Assembly: GCA_027592035.1 (NCBI GenBank)
Contig: JAQCIK010000008.1
Coordinates: forward strand, 12,768-76,767
Length of the DNA stretch: 64,000 nucleotides
Reading direction: 5' to 3'
Origin: Casp-actino8 sp001510455
GTDB taxonomy: Bacteria; Actinomycetota; Acidimicrobiia; Acidimicrobiales; Ilumatobacteraceae
A model generated the notes under the pieces. It did no database searches. It was not told the origin of the DNA and worked only from the letters and a program-made list of their open reading frames with translations. Below, piece after piece: positions 38,267 to 47,423 of this stretch (the stretch's first letter is position 1; the number at the start of each line of letters is the position of its first letter). The position numbers were made by a program, and so were the translations under genes.

Positions 38267-39352
38267 GTGCTGACCATCGCCGTCGACACCGGTCCGCTGC
38301 ACGGTCCGGCCACGGGAATCGCCCGGGCCACCTCAGGACTCGTCGACGAGTTGTCGAAACGCGATGTGCGAATCGTTCCCTACGTGCTCAGCCTTCGAGC
38401 CCGTCTCGCCGCCGACACCCGTCGGATTCCACTTCCGGCGGCTCTGGCCCTGCGCACCTGGGCCGCGACGTCGCGCCCTCGACTCGAGCATCTGTGGCGT
38501 GACGTCGATGTCGTCCACGGCACCAATTACGTCGTACCACCCACCAAGAAACCTCGTCTGGTGAGCGTGTACGACTGTTGGGCACTCGATCATCCGCAAT
38601 ACGTGCACGCCGACGTTCGTCTGTCCATGAACGCGCTGCGTCGCTCGGTCGACGACGGAGCAGTGATTCATGCGTCCTCACACGCCACGGCCCGACGTCT
38701 CACGGATCACTTCCCCGACGCGCGGGTGGAAGTGATCCATCTCGGACCGACCGACCCGCGTCCGGCACCGACCGCCATTCCGACACAGTTGCCTTCGGTA
38801 CTGGTCGACGAACCTTTCATCGCATGCATCGGAACGATCGAACGCCGAAAGAACGTTCCGGTTCTCATCGAGTCCTTCACGCGTCTGGCCGACCAGCACT
38901 CCGACGTCCGACTCGTGATCGCCGGATCGATGGGTGATGACGCGCCGTTGGTCGAAGCGGCTCTGTCGGCCGCGCCTCCAGGCACTCGTTCGCGGATTCA
39001 CGTACTCGGACGAGTCGACGACGACGGCGCGGCGTGGATCCTTCGTCACGCGACCGTCCTGGCGTATCCCTCTCTCGACGAAGGCTTCGGATTTCCTTTG
39101 CTCGAAGCCATGTCGTGCGATGTTCCGATCGTCGCATCCGATGCCGGCTCGATCCCCGAGATAGCCGGTGATGCCGCCCTCTTCGTCCGACCGAGTGACG
39201 TCGACGGACTGGCACGTCGGCTCGCCGATGCGCTCACCGACGAAACGCTTCGTCGACGTCTGATCGAGGCCGGCCGCTCACGACGAGCGGAATTCTCCTG
39301 GGCGACCTCGGTCGACCGTTTCATCGACCTCTACGGAAGAATGACGGGATGA
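38267..39352 (+). CDS. GT4 glycosyltransferase
   Basis: GT-B glycosyltransferase of family 4, 361 residues from a GTG start. The donor-site motif is E-G-F-G-F-P-L-L-E-A-M (E-x7-E), followed by P-I-V-A-S-D-A-G-S-I-P-E. The linker block F-I-A-C-I-G-T-I-E-R-R-K-N is typical. The N-terminus holds G-P-L-H-G-P-A-T-G-I-A-R for the acceptor loop. Its stop overlaps cofD by four bases (ATGA), so a glycan enzyme is co-translated with F420 synthesis. Donor likely GDP-mannose or a derivative, from context only. Confidence 0.9.
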   Translation: MLTIAVDTGPLHGPATGIARATSGLVDELSKRDVRIVPYVLSLRARLAADTRRIPLPAALALRTWAATSRPRLEHLWRDVDVVHGTNYVVPPTKKPRLVSVYDCWALDHPQYVHADVRLSMNALRRSVDDGAVIHASSHATARRLTDHFPDARVEVIHLGPTDPRPAPTAIPTQLPSVLVDEPFIACIGTIERRKNVPVLIESFTRLADQHSDVRLVIAGSMGDDAPLVEAALSAAPPGTRSRIHVLGRVDDDGAAWILRHATVLAYPSLDEGFGFPLLEAMSCDVPIVASDAGSIPEIAGDAALFVRPSDVDGLARRLADALTDETLRRRLIEAGRSRRAEFSWATSVDRFIDLYGRMTG

Positions 39353-40323
39353 TCACTGTCGTCGCCGGGGGCGTCGGAGCGGCTCGCTTCTTACGCGGGC
39401 TGATGACCGCCGTCGATCCATCGACGATCACCGCGGTGGTCAACACCGGCGACGACTCACTGATCAATGGCCTTCGAGTCTCCCCCGATCTCGACACCGT
39501 GACGTACACCGTGGCCGGAGCCATCGATCCCGAGCGAGGTTGGGGACTTTCCGACGAGAGCTGGCGCACCATGGAGTCGCTGTCTCGTTACATCGACGTG
39601 CGTCCGGTCGGCTCGGCGGCCGCCAACACCTGGTTCAACCTCGGTGATCGAGATCTGGCCACTCACCTCTATCGGACCATGCGTCTGGCCGAAGGAGCGA
39701 CGCTCTCCGACGTGACCGACGAGATTCGTCGGGCCTGGGGCGTTCCCTGTCGAATCGTTCCCATGACCGACGATCCGGTGGCCACGATCGTCGACATCGT
39801 CGACGACGACGGACGCGCACGAACGGTCGGATTCCAGGAATACTTCGTCGGACGCCGCCATTCGGTGCCGGTCACTGCGGTCCGATTCGACGGTGTCGAA
39901 CGTGCTCGACCGACTTTTCTCCCTCTGCTCGACTCGAGTGAGGTGATCGTTCTGGCACCGTCCAACCCCTTGGTGTCGATCGGTCCGATTCGCGCACTCG
40001 ACGGCGTCGACGAACGACTTGCGTCGGCACGGGATCGAGTGATTGCAGTGTCACCCATCGTCGCTGGTGCCGCTCTGAAGGGTCCGGCCGATCGCATGCT
40101 CGTCGAACTCGGCCACGAACCATCGGTGGTCGGCGTGGCCCGGCTCTACGCTCCGGTCTGCTCGGTCCTCGTGATCGACGAGCGCGATGCCGATCGCGCC
40201 CACGAGATCGAGCGCGAAGGAATGCGTTGCGTGGTCACCGACACGATCATGTCGTCACCCGATGTCTCGCGAACCCTGGCCGAGACGACCGTCTCGTCGA
40301 TCGTCGAAAGGAAGTCCCGATGA
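39349..40323 (+). CDS. cofD: 2-phospho-L-lactate transferase (CofD/FbiA)
   Basis: Transfers the phospholactyl or phosphoenolpyruvyl moiety from the GDP-activated precursor made by CofC to Fo, giving F420-0 or dehydro-F420-0. 324 residues, starting V-V-A-G-G-V-G-A-A-R-F-L-R-G-L and followed by V-N-T-G-D-D. Further family blocks are W-F-N-L-G-D-R-D-L-A-T-H and A-P-S-N-P-L-V-S-I-G-P-I. Coupled on both sides by four-base ATGA overlaps, to the GT4 gene upstream and to cofE downstream. Confidence 0.96.
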   Translation: MITVVAGGVGAARFLRGLMTAVDPSTITAVVNTGDDSLINGLRVSPDLDTVTYTVAGAIDPERGWGLSDESWRTMESLSRYIDVRPVGSAAANTWFNLGDRDLATHLYRTMRLAEGATLSDVTDEIRRAWGVPCRIVPMTDDPVATIVDIVDDDGRARTVGFQEYFVGRRHSVPVTAVRFDGVERARPTFLPLLDSSEVIVLAPSNPLVSIGPIRALDGVDERLASARDRVIAVSPIVAGAALKGPADRMLVELGHEPSVVGVARLYAPVCSVLVIDERDADRAHEIEREGMRCVVTDTIMSSPDVSRTLAETTVSSIVERKSR

Positions 40324-41039
40324 GCGAATCCCGTCTCAGCATCTGGCCCGTCACCGGAATCGGAGAGATCCGTCCCGGCGATCAGTTGGGTGACGTCGTG
40401 GCCGAGGCCTGTCGCGCCGAACCCAACGGACCTCTCCAGGACGGCGATGTTCTCGTGGTCACGCAGAAGGTGGTCTCGAAGGCCGAAGGACGGATGGTCG
40501 AGATCGATGCCGATGATCCTCTCTCGCACAAGTCGCTCGTCGAGGACGAAGCCGTACGAATCGTGCGACGCCGCGGTGATCTGATCATCACTGAGACTTC
40601 CCACGGTTTCGTGTGTGCCAACAGCGGTATCGATCTGTCCAACGTCGAACGGGGCTATGCCGCCCTGCTTCCGGTCGATAGCGATCGGTCCGCTCGTCGG
40701 ATCCGTGACATCGTTCGGGCGCGCCTCGGTGTCGACGTCGGAGTCATCGTGTCCGACACCTTCGGCCGTCCGTGGCGACGAGGTCTCACCGACGTCGCGA
40801 TCGGGGTCGCTGGTATCGCAGCGGTCGTCGATCTGCGCGGAACCCCTGATTCTCTCGGCCGCACCATGCAAGTGACCGAAGTGTGTGTGGCCGACGAGAT
40901 CGCGTCGGCCGCCGAGTTGGTGATGGGCAAGTCGAGCGGAGTACCAGTGGCCGTCGTCCGAGGCTGTGATCCGAGTTGGTTGCGTGACTCGTCGATCGAC
41001 GAAATCGTGCGACCAGCGGCCGAAGATCTGTTCCGCTGA
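40320..41039 (+). CDS. cofE: F420-0:gamma-glutamyl ligase (CofE), stand-alone
   Basis: GTP-dependent ligase that adds the glutamate tail to F420-0. 239 residues from the ATG overlapping the cofD stop. Family blocks are I-R-P-G-D-Q-L, V-V-T-Q-K-V-V-S-K-A-E-G, S-D-T-F-G-R-P-W-R-R-G and T-D-V-A-I-G-V-A-G. In mycobacterial FbiB this domain is fused to a C-terminal FMN domain that reduces dehydro-F420-0. That domain is absent here, so the reduction must be done elsewhere if the pathway is of the mycobacterial type. Confidence 0.95.
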   Translation: MSESRLSIWPVTGIGEIRPGDQLGDVVAEACRAEPNGPLQDGDVLVVTQKVVSKAEGRMVEIDADDPLSHKSLVEDEAVRIVRRRGDLIITETSHGFVCANSGIDLSNVERGYAALLPVDSDRSARRIRDIVRARLGVDVGVIVSDTFGRPWRRGLTDVAIGVAGIAAVVDLRGTPDSLGRTMQVTEVCVADEIASAAELVMGKSSGVPVAVVRGCDPSWLRDSSIDEIVRPAAEDLFR

Positions 41040-41043
41040 CTCG

Positions 41044-41979
41044 TCACTCGTCGCAGCGAGCGAGACCGTCGTCGAGCGACGTCCACGGCGACCAACCGAG
41101 ATGAAGACGCGCTCTCGACGGCGACAATGCCACCCGAGTGGGTGAACCGGGTCGGGGTTCGACGTGAGACGTCTCGCCACCGCCTCCGATCGTCGCCCAC
41201 AAGTCGCGAATCGCCGTCTGGATTCCGGTGGCCAGATTGATCACCAGTCCACCACCCCGAGTCGATGCCCGGAAAAGTCCGTCGACGCAGTCGTCGACAT
41301 GGAGAAGGTCTCGCGTCTGGCGACCGTCCCCCGCGCACACGAAGGGAGTTCCGTCACGACGGTTCGCCAGTGCCGCTCCGACCACGTTGGAGTCGGACCG
41401 AAGTCGGGATCCGTACACGGTGCCGAGGACGATCGCGCTGTATTCCACACCGTGATCCCGGCGATAGGAGTCGGCGGTGTCGATCATCGCCGACACGACG
41501 ACTCCGACGACACCCACCGGTCGAAGTTCACCGTCTTCCTTACAAGGTAGGGCACGAGCCGATTGATCTCCGTAGAGGACCGAGCCCGGAACGGTGAACA
41601 CGACCTTCGAAGCCGGAGATCCGGTCCGGACGGCTTCGAGAACGTTCACGAAGGTTCCGAGAGCGAGGACGGCTTCCATCGGCTGACGCGCCCGTGGCTC
41701 GAGCCCGGCCACGACGTACACCACATCGGGTCGCCGACGGGCCACGTAGTCGGCGAATTCCGGAGCGGCAGCATCGAGTTGCTGAATCGTGAGTCGACCC
41801 TCGTGACCCGAGTTTCGTGCCGACGAGAGATTGGCGAGTGAGCCCGACACCATCGAGTCGACCACGTGAACCGAGGAGCCCTCGGCCACGAAGCGATCGA
41901 CGAGATGAGATCCGATGAATCCGGCCCCTCCCACCACCATCACCGAGTCGGGGGTGCGAGACGTCGAACGCCGGGGCAT
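41044..41979 (-). CDS. SDR-fold epimerase/dehydratase homologue lacking Tyr-Lys
   Basis: Extended short-chain dehydrogenase fold of 311 residues. The NAD-binding loop G-G-A-G-F-I-G-S-H-L is intact and the C-terminal substrate half looks normal (V-Y-G-S-R, D-L-L-H-V-D-D). Where sugar epimerases have P-Y-G-x-S-K, this protein reads V-V-G-V-V-V (in R-P-V-G-V-V-G-V-V-V-S-A). Both the catalytic Tyr and the Lys are therefore Val. The frame is uninterrupted, so it is a full-length, probably non-catalytic homologue rather than a pseudogene. It follows the nucleotidyltransferase by 7 bases. A binding, regulatory or scaffold role is my inference. Confidence 0.85.
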   Translation of the reverse strand: MPRRSTSRTPDSVMVVGGAGFIGSHLVDRFVAEGSSVHVVDSMVSGSLANLSSARNSGHEGRLTIQQLDAAAPEFADYVARRRPDVVYVVAGLEPRARQPMEAVLALGTFVNVLEAVRTGSPASKVVFTVPGSVLYGDQSARALPCKEDGELRPVGVVGVVVSAMIDTADSYRRDHGVEYSAIVLGTVYGSRLRSDSNVVGAALANRRDGTPFVCAGDGRQTRDLLHVDDCVDGLFRASTRGGGLVINLATGIQTAIRDLWATIGGGGETSHVEPRPGSPTRVALSPSRARLHLGWSPWTSLDDGLARCDE

Positions 41980-41986
41980 GTCGTGT

Positions 41987-42991
41987 TCAGACCTTCGATG
42001 GATCGGGGACGGACGCCGACTCGAGCGTGGTGTGCGACGCGACGACTCCGTCGGCTCCGATCACGCAGTCGATGACATGAGCCCCGGACTCAACCCGACC
42101 CATGACCACCGAATCGACCACTTGGCACCCGTCGCCGATCTCGGCCCCGGGCAAGACGATCGAGTCGCGCAGGGACGATCCGGCGCCGACCCGTGCCCCC
42201 GAGGCGACGAGTGAATGATCGACGACGGCTGACGGATCGACCGCTGCACCCTCGGCGACGGCATCGCAACGAGCCGTGCGACGCCGCCCGTCGAGCAGAT
42301 CGAAGTTCGCCTGCCGATACGTGTCCGGACGTCCGGTGTCGATCCAGTAATCGTGGGTCGACAGTGCGAACAGCGTGCCGTCGTCGACGAGTGCCGGAAA
42401 GGTTTCACGTTCGATCGAGACCTTGCGACCACTCGGGATACGAGCCAGCACCGACGACTCGAACACGTAGGTCCCGGCATTGATCAGATTGCTCGGTGCC
42501 GTACCCGGGGCCGGCTTCTCGACGAACCTTCTCACCCGACCGTCGACGTCGAGCTCGACCACACCGTACGCCGATGGATCGTCGACCGGAGTCAGATGAA
42601 TGGTGGCCTCCGCGCCAGTCGCGCGGTGACACTCGATCAGCCGGCCGACGTCGAGGTCGGTGAGCACGTCGCCGTTGACCACGACGAAGGTGTCATCGAC
42701 CCCGGCGTGCTCGGCGGCGAAGCGGATGGCACCGCCCGTGTCGAGTGGCTCGGGTTCGACGGCGTAATGAAGTGCCACACCCGCACACCGACCGTCGGGA
42801 AAAGCTTCCATGAACGGCTCCGGCTTGAATCCGAGAGCCAGAACCACTTCGGACACACCGGCCTGCGACAGCATCGAGACCAAGTTCTCGATGATCGGTC
42901 GATTGCCGACCGGAAGCATGGGTTTCGGCGTCGTGAAGGTGAGCGGCCGCAGACGGGTACCGAACCCGCCCACGAGCACCACCGCGCGCAT
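41987..42991 (-). CDS. Sugar-1-phosphate nucleotidyltransferase (mannose-1-P guanylyltransferase-like)
   Basis: Makes an NDP-sugar, probably GDP-mannose given gmd and phosphomannomutase. 334 residues. The N-terminal catalytic domain has V-L-V-G-G-F-G-T-R-L-R-P-L-T, P-K-P-M-L-P-V-G-N and V-V-V-N-G-D-V-L-T-D. The C-terminal 100 residues form a left-handed beta-helix of hexapeptide repeats (V-V-D-H-S-L-V-A-S-G-A). Nucleotide and sugar specificity are not certain. Its ATG overlaps the upstream His-rich protein stop by one base (TGATG). Confidence 0.92.
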   Translation of the reverse strand: MRAVVLVGGFGTRLRPLTFTTPKPMLPVGNRPIIENLVSMLSQAGVSEVVLALGFKPEPFMEAFPDGRCAGVALHYAVEPEPLDTGGAIRFAAEHAGVDDTFVVVNGDVLTDLDVGRLIECHRATGAEATIHLTPVDDPSAYGVVELDVDGRVRRFVEKPAPGTAPSNLINAGTYVFESSVLARIPSGRKVSIERETFPALVDDGTLFALSTHDYWIDTGRPDTYRQANFDLLDGRRRTARCDAVAEGAAVDPSAVVDHSLVASGARVGAGSSLRDSIVLPGAEIGDGCQVVDSVVMGRVESGAHVIDCVIGADGVVASHTTLESASVPDPSKV

Positions 42992-43845
42992 CAGCCGCCT
43001 GCGGTGGTGGTCGGCCCAGCGATCGTGGTCGTGGCTCCCGAAGCAGCCTCTTCGGACGGCAAGGTGGTCGTGGCACCTGATTCGACCGGAGCCGAAGGAT
43101 CGATCGTGGTGGGCGGTGCCTGGCCGGTGTCGGCCGCGCCGAGCTCGGGCAGGTTGATCGCCGACAGCGGCATTCCCGGATTCGTACCAGCCGGCACGAA
43201 GGCGATCGTGATGGCCATGGCGTCCTTGTCGAAACGGACTTCGCGGAAGTTGGTGATGTAGGTGGTGAAGTTCGAGGCGTCGTCGTACGAGTCGTAGAGG
43301 TAGACGATGACTTCACCGTCGACGGCATCGCCGTTCTCGTCGATGCACTTGGTCTCGCCCTCTTCGTAGACGGCCCCGCCCTGGTCGGCCGGGAATTCGA
43401 TCTTGGAGTCCGAGAGCTTGACACCGTAGACGTCGAGGAAGACCTTCAACTTGGCGTTTCGGCCAGTGGCCGCCGAGGTGTACGGATGCCAGTGGATCAC
43501 TCCGTCGTCATGGCTGTGGATACCCGTGCGACGGAATTCGTCGACGAGCAGCTGACCAGCGGTGTCGAGTTCTTCCTTGTTGCCCTGGAGATCAGGCAAC
43601 CAGGAGTCGCAGGCGTAGAAGCCGTACGACACGTGCCAGTGGTCGGTGACGGTGGGCGGCACGTTGCGATCGGGAATCGACTCTCGCGAGTAGATGACGA
43701 GAGCGGCGCCGATGACGGCCACACCGATCATCACGGCCGGGAAGAGCGCACCGCCCTTGAAGCGGACCTTACGGCCCTTCCCCTTGGCGGCGAGCTTCGC
43801 CACTCGATCGGCCGATGTTCTCTTGGATGACGATGCCTGACCCAC
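42991..43845 (-). CDS. His-rich single-pass membrane protein, unknown function
   Basis: 284 residues. A basic cytosolic N-terminus (about 1-32) precedes one helix (about 34-52). The outside domain carries D-H-W-H-V-S-Y-G-F-Y-A-C (His69, His71, Cys79) and G-I-H-S-H-D-D-G-V-I-H-W-H-P (His110, 112, 118, 120). A Thr/Ala/Pro tail follows. The histidine clusters look like a metal site, but I know no named family with proven function. It is coupled by TGATG to the nucleotidyltransferase, so a role linked to glycan or envelope assembly is plausible. Confidence 0.82.
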   Translation of the reverse strand: MGQASSSKRTSADRVAKLAAKGKGRKVRFKGGALFPAVMIGVAVIGAALVIYSRESIPDRNVPPTVTDHWHVSYGFYACDSWLPDLQGNKEELDTAGQLLVDEFRRTGIHSHDDGVIHWHPYTSAATGRNAKLKVFLDVYGVKLSDSKIEFPADQGGAVYEEGETKCIDENGDAVDGEVIVYLYDSYDDASNFTTYITNFREVRFDKDAMAITIAFVPAGTNPGMPLSAINLPELGAADTGQAPPTTIDPSAPVESGATTTLPSEEAASGATTTIAGPTTTAGG

Positions 43846-43894
43846 GAGTGACCGAGGCTATCTGGCCGAGGGCTCAGCGACGGGTCAGGCGGGA

Positions 43895-45160
43895 TCAGAG
43901 TCGCTGATCGGGTGTGACACCTGGGGACGACAAGAGGCCCGCGTACGAGGCTGCAACCGCCGCCGGTGAGGCTTCGGATTCGACGTGGCGGCGGGCTCGG
44001 CGACCCATCGAAGCACTGCGATCGAGATCCCCGACCAATGTTCGTACGGCCTCGACGAAAGCGGTCTCGTCGTCGGGTGGAACACAGATCCCGCCCTCCG
44101 ATGCCGACACCAGGCGGGGGACCTCGGTACCAGGATCGACCGCCGCGACGATCGGCCGACCGGCGGCCATGATCGAATACGTCTTCGACGGAACGCTCAC
44201 TCGGCCGAGTCCGGCTTTCAGAAGTACGGCGTGCACGTCTCCGGTCGCCAACACCTCCGAGAGACGTTCGGCCGGCTGATACTCGCCGAACACGACATTT
44301 GGGAGGTCGCGCGCTTCCCGTTCGAGTTCGGCCCGGGCCGCTCCGTCGCCGTTGATCACGAACCACACATCAGGCAGCGCACGGGCCGCGGCGATCATCG
44401 AGTCGAGTGACTGCGAGAACCCGATGTTTCCGGCGTACATGACCACCGGACGCTCGTCGATTCCGAGTTCACGTCGATAGGCCGTGAGCCGATCGATCGG
44501 CTGAATCGCTTCCACGTCGACGAAGTTCGGAATCGTACGGATCCTCCACGCACGCTGGCGCGACACTTTGGCGCGCAGATTGTCGGCCAGATCCTCCGAC
44601 AGGACCGTCACGGCTTCGGCTCGACGATAGACCCAGCGCTCGAGATACCGGGCGGTCGCGATCACGAGGCGGTTCGTGATGGCGCCCGATTCCACCGCTG
44701 CATCGGGGAAGACGTCTTGAATGTTGACGACGAGGGGTGCTCGACGTCGACGGGCGACGTACCAACCCGACACACCGAGGGTGAGTGGTGGCGACATCAC
44801 GAGGACAGCGTCGAGCCTCCGACCGCGAGCCACGCGCGAACCGGCGACGGCCGCCGTCACCGAGAATCCGACGAAGCCGAGCGCGCGACGCCAGAGATTG
44901 CGTTTGTCGGAGCCGGCGATCGGGTCGAGGCGCGTGACACTGCCCCATGGTTCGTCCGAGGTTCGAGTTCGCCAGGTCACCCCCGCCCACTCGGGCTCGA
45001 CGCGGTGCTTCGCGTACCACGGCAGCGAGGTGACGACGTGAACCTCGTGGCCCTGCTCGACCAACTCACTCACGATGCGCGTCATGACCACACCGGTCGG
45101 AGCGGTATCGGGCGCGAAATGCGGACACAGCACGGCGAGACGCAACGATCGTCCGGTCAC
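43895..45160 (-). CDS. GT4 glycosyltransferase, WbuB-like
   Basis: Family 4 glycosyltransferase of 421 residues. The GTG at 45160 overlaps the stop of the next GT gene by four bases (GTGA) and gives an N-terminus close to the Rossmann start L-R-L-A-V-L-C-P-H-F-A-P-D-T-A-P-T-G. The segment V-N-I-Q-D-V-F-P-D-A-A-V and the late V-P-S-K-T-Y-S-I-M-A-A-G-R-P-I-V match WbuB/WcaI-like enzymes of polysaccharide pathways. Last of three coupled GT4 genes. Confidence 0.9.
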   Translation of the reverse strand: MTGRSLRLAVLCPHFAPDTAPTGVVMTRIVSELVEQGHEVHVVTSLPWYAKHRVEPEWAGVTWRTRTSDEPWGSVTRLDPIAGSDKRNLWRRALGFVGFSVTAAVAGSRVARGRRLDAVLVMSPPLTLGVSGWYVARRRRAPLVVNIQDVFPDAAVESGAITNRLVIATARYLERWVYRRAEAVTVLSEDLADNLRAKVSRQRAWRIRTIPNFVDVEAIQPIDRLTAYRRELGIDERPVVMYAGNIGFSQSLDSMIAAARALPDVWFVINGDGAARAELEREARDLPNVVFGEYQPAERLSEVLATGDVHAVLLKAGLGRVSVPSKTYSIMAAGRPIVAAVDPGTEVPRLVSASEGGICVPPDDETAFVEAVRTLVGDLDRSASMGRRARRHVESEASPAAVAASYAGLLSSPGVTPDQRL

Positions 45161-46260
45161 GGAGCGACCATCCGATAGGCGTCGGCCAGGGCCGCACCCG
45201 AGGCCTCGATCGAGAACTGATGGACGCGATCGACACCTCGCTGAACGAGTTCGGTTCGCCGCGCTCGCACCAGATCGGGCAACCCGGCCCAGAGATCCTC
45301 TTGGAGCGCGAGGACGAGTCCGGCGTCGCCGACCACTTCGGGCAGACACGCCTGATCACTCGCCACGACCGGCGTTCCGAGTTGCATGGCCTCGATCACC
45401 GGAGCGCCGAACCCTTCGTATTCACTCGGGAACGCGAGGGCTTGGGCCATACGGACGAGACCGTTGCGGTCGGCATCGGAGACCCGGCCCACGTGTACGA
45501 CTGTGCGGGCCACCCGCTCATCGACCAACTGACTGCGCACCGCTTCATCGACCGAACCAGCCCCTCCCATGAGGACGAGCCGAACCCCGAGATGCGACCA
45601 GTGACGATCGGCCACGTCGATCAAGAAGGAGTGGTTCTTGTGCGGATGGGTGACCGCGGGGTACACCACGATCGGCCCGTCTCCCAGGTCGAAACGTCGG
45701 CGCAGCTCGTCCTCGGGTGTGCACTCCGAATTCAGTCGCTCGTCGACACCGTGCGGAACGACGATCACGCGTCCTGGATCGACGTCGAAGGCATCGACGA
45801 CCGTCGTGCGAACGTAATGAGTGGGAACGGCGATCAGAGTGGCTCGGCGAGCCGATCGTGGCATCACCGATTCGAGGTAGGTACGTCGAGTTCGCGAGAA
45901 GTACTGCGGATACTTGCGGTACTGCAGATCGTGAATCGTGAGGATCGACGGCTCAGGGCTTCGGGCCGGCATGGTTCCACCGCCATGATGAACGACGTCG
46001 ACTCCTCGAGCCCGGCGAGGCAGCCAGGTCGACTCGGTCGCGATTCGACGGAGCCGTGACGACGAGTCGTGTCGTGCCTCGACCACATCGTGCAGTTCGG
46101 CGAGTCGAGGGTGTGCAGCCGTGAAACCCTTCGGAGCGAACACCTTCGCCCGAACTCCGTGAGTCGCCACACCGGTCAACTGCCGAACGAGATACTCCTC
46201 ACTTCCACCCACCGAGCCCGGACGGCACCACAGAAGGTTCACGGCGACGGAGGCGCTCAT
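45157..46260 (-). CDS. GT4 glycosyltransferase
   Basis: 367 residues from the ATG at 46260, which overlaps the preceding GT stop (ATGA). The N-terminal acceptor loop is R-P-G-S-V-G-G-S-E-E-Y and the donor motif is E-Y-E-G-F-G-A-P-V-I-E-A-M with P-V-V-A-S-D-Q-A-C-L-P-E. The middle has V-Y-P-A-V-T-H-P-H-K-N-H. Part of a three-gene translationally coupled GT4 set (47339 down to 43895). Sugar specificity unknown. Confidence 0.92.
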   Translation of the reverse strand: MSASVAVNLLWCRPGSVGGSEEYLVRQLTGVATHGVRAKVFAPKGFTAAHPRLAELHDVVEARHDSSSRLRRIATESTWLPRRARGVDVVHHGGGTMPARSPEPSILTIHDLQYRKYPQYFSRTRRTYLESVMPRSARRATLIAVPTHYVRTTVVDAFDVDPGRVIVVPHGVDERLNSECTPEDELRRRFDLGDGPIVVYPAVTHPHKNHSFLIDVADRHWSHLGVRLVLMGGAGSVDEAVRSQLVDERVARTVVHVGRVSDADRNGLVRMAQALAFPSEYEGFGAPVIEAMQLGTPVVASDQACLPEVVGDAGLVLALQEDLWAGLPDLVRARRTELVQRGVDRVHQFSIEASGAALADAYRMVAP

Positions 46261-47339
46261 CCTCCGACCACTTCCCGATAGGCGGCAACGGTGAGCCGAG
46301 CGGTTTCGGACCACTCCCGACGGGCCGCTCGCCGCAGACCCCAGATGATCAGTTCGTTCCGACGTGACAAAGCGTCCTCGATACCTCGACGAATGTCGTC
46401 GACGCTGAAGGGGTCGACCAGGACGGCCGCCCCACCGGCCACCTCTTCGGTGGAGGTACCGAGACTCGTGACGACCGGGACGCCTTGCGACATGGCCTCC
46501 AGTACCGGCATGCCGAAGCCCTCGCGCTCACTCGGGTAGCAGAACACGGCGGCCGCCGAATAGAGCGCCGGGAGATCGTCGTCGGGAACGAATCCGATGA
46601 ACTGCACGCCTTCGACTCCGTCGATCCCCGACTCGCCCCAGCCCGGAGCTCCGGCGACGACGAGCGGGAGCGGATTCTTCATCGCTGCGATCGCTTCGAC
46701 CAGACGTCGCAAGTTCTTCCGCGGTTCGACGGTGCCGACGAAGAGCAAGAACTCCGACGGCAGTGAGAACTTGGCGCGCACGGCCCGTCGGTCGGCTTCG
46801 GTGACCTGATGGCGTTCGACTCCCCACGGGACGAGACGAAGACGCGCGACGTCGATCCCGGCGCGCTCGGCATCGAGCATCGTCGCCGTCGACGGACAGA
46901 GGACCAGATCGGCGCGTCGCCTGATCTCGGCGAGGCTCCGCTCGAAGACACGCACACCGTGGCGGGTGAACTGATCGGGTCGATGACGCCAGGCCACGTC
47001 GTGCAAGGTGGCCACGAGGGGTGCTCGGCTGGGTGGCGGGATGAGACCCGTGCAGTGGACGAGGTCGACCGGTCCGGTGGCCCGTTCGATCGGCGGCCAG
47101 CCGAGACGCAACCAGAGTTCGTAGAGCATTGCGCCGCGATACGGGAGCTGATGCACCGGCACGGTGGGAGTGAAGGCCGGATGCGGCGGGCGACGATGTC
47201 GTCCGGCCACTCCCAACAACTCGACACCCGGCACGTCGACCAGGGCCACGGCCGAACGCAAGGCCGACGATGCGGTCCCACCCGGCACCTTGTGCCAGCA
47301 CTGTTCGAGGGTGTACGCCACGCGCACGGGGGCTTGCAC
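46257..47339 (-). CDS. GT4 glycosyltransferase
   Basis: 360 residues if started at the GTG at 47339; another GTG at 47327 is equally possible. The reading frame stays open further upstream, but that part has no GT-like sequence. Family features are V-G-T-V-E-P-R-K-N-L-R-R-L-V, E-R-E-G-F-G-M-P-V-L-E-A-M and P-V-V-T-S-L-G-T-S-T-E-E-V-A-G. The block L-H-D-V-A-W-R-H-R-P resembles mannosyltransferases of the WbdB type. First gene of the coupled GT4 trio; divergent from the FMN reductase. Confidence 0.9.
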   Translation of the reverse strand: MQAPVRVAYTLEQCWHKVPGGTASSALRSAVALVDVPGVELLGVAGRHRRPPHPAFTPTVPVHQLPYRGAMLYELWLRLGWPPIERATGPVDLVHCTGLIPPPSRAPLVATLHDVAWRHRPDQFTRHGVRVFERSLAEIRRRADLVLCPSTATMLDAERAGIDVARLRLVPWGVERHQVTEADRRAVRAKFSLPSEFLLFVGTVEPRKNLRRLVEAIAAMKNPLPLVVAGAPGWGESGIDGVEGVQFIGFVPDDDLPALYSAAAVFCYPSEREGFGMPVLEAMSQGVPVVTSLGTSTEEVAGGAAVLVDPFSVDDIRRGIEDALSRRNELIIWGLRRAARREWSETARLTVAAYREVVGG

Positions 47340-47423
47340 ACCTCTATCTTGCCCGGTGAGCACCACGGCACGGTGCCAGCGCTCGGTTGGTGGGTTGGTG
47401 CTCCGGCCCGCCAGACTCGAAGA

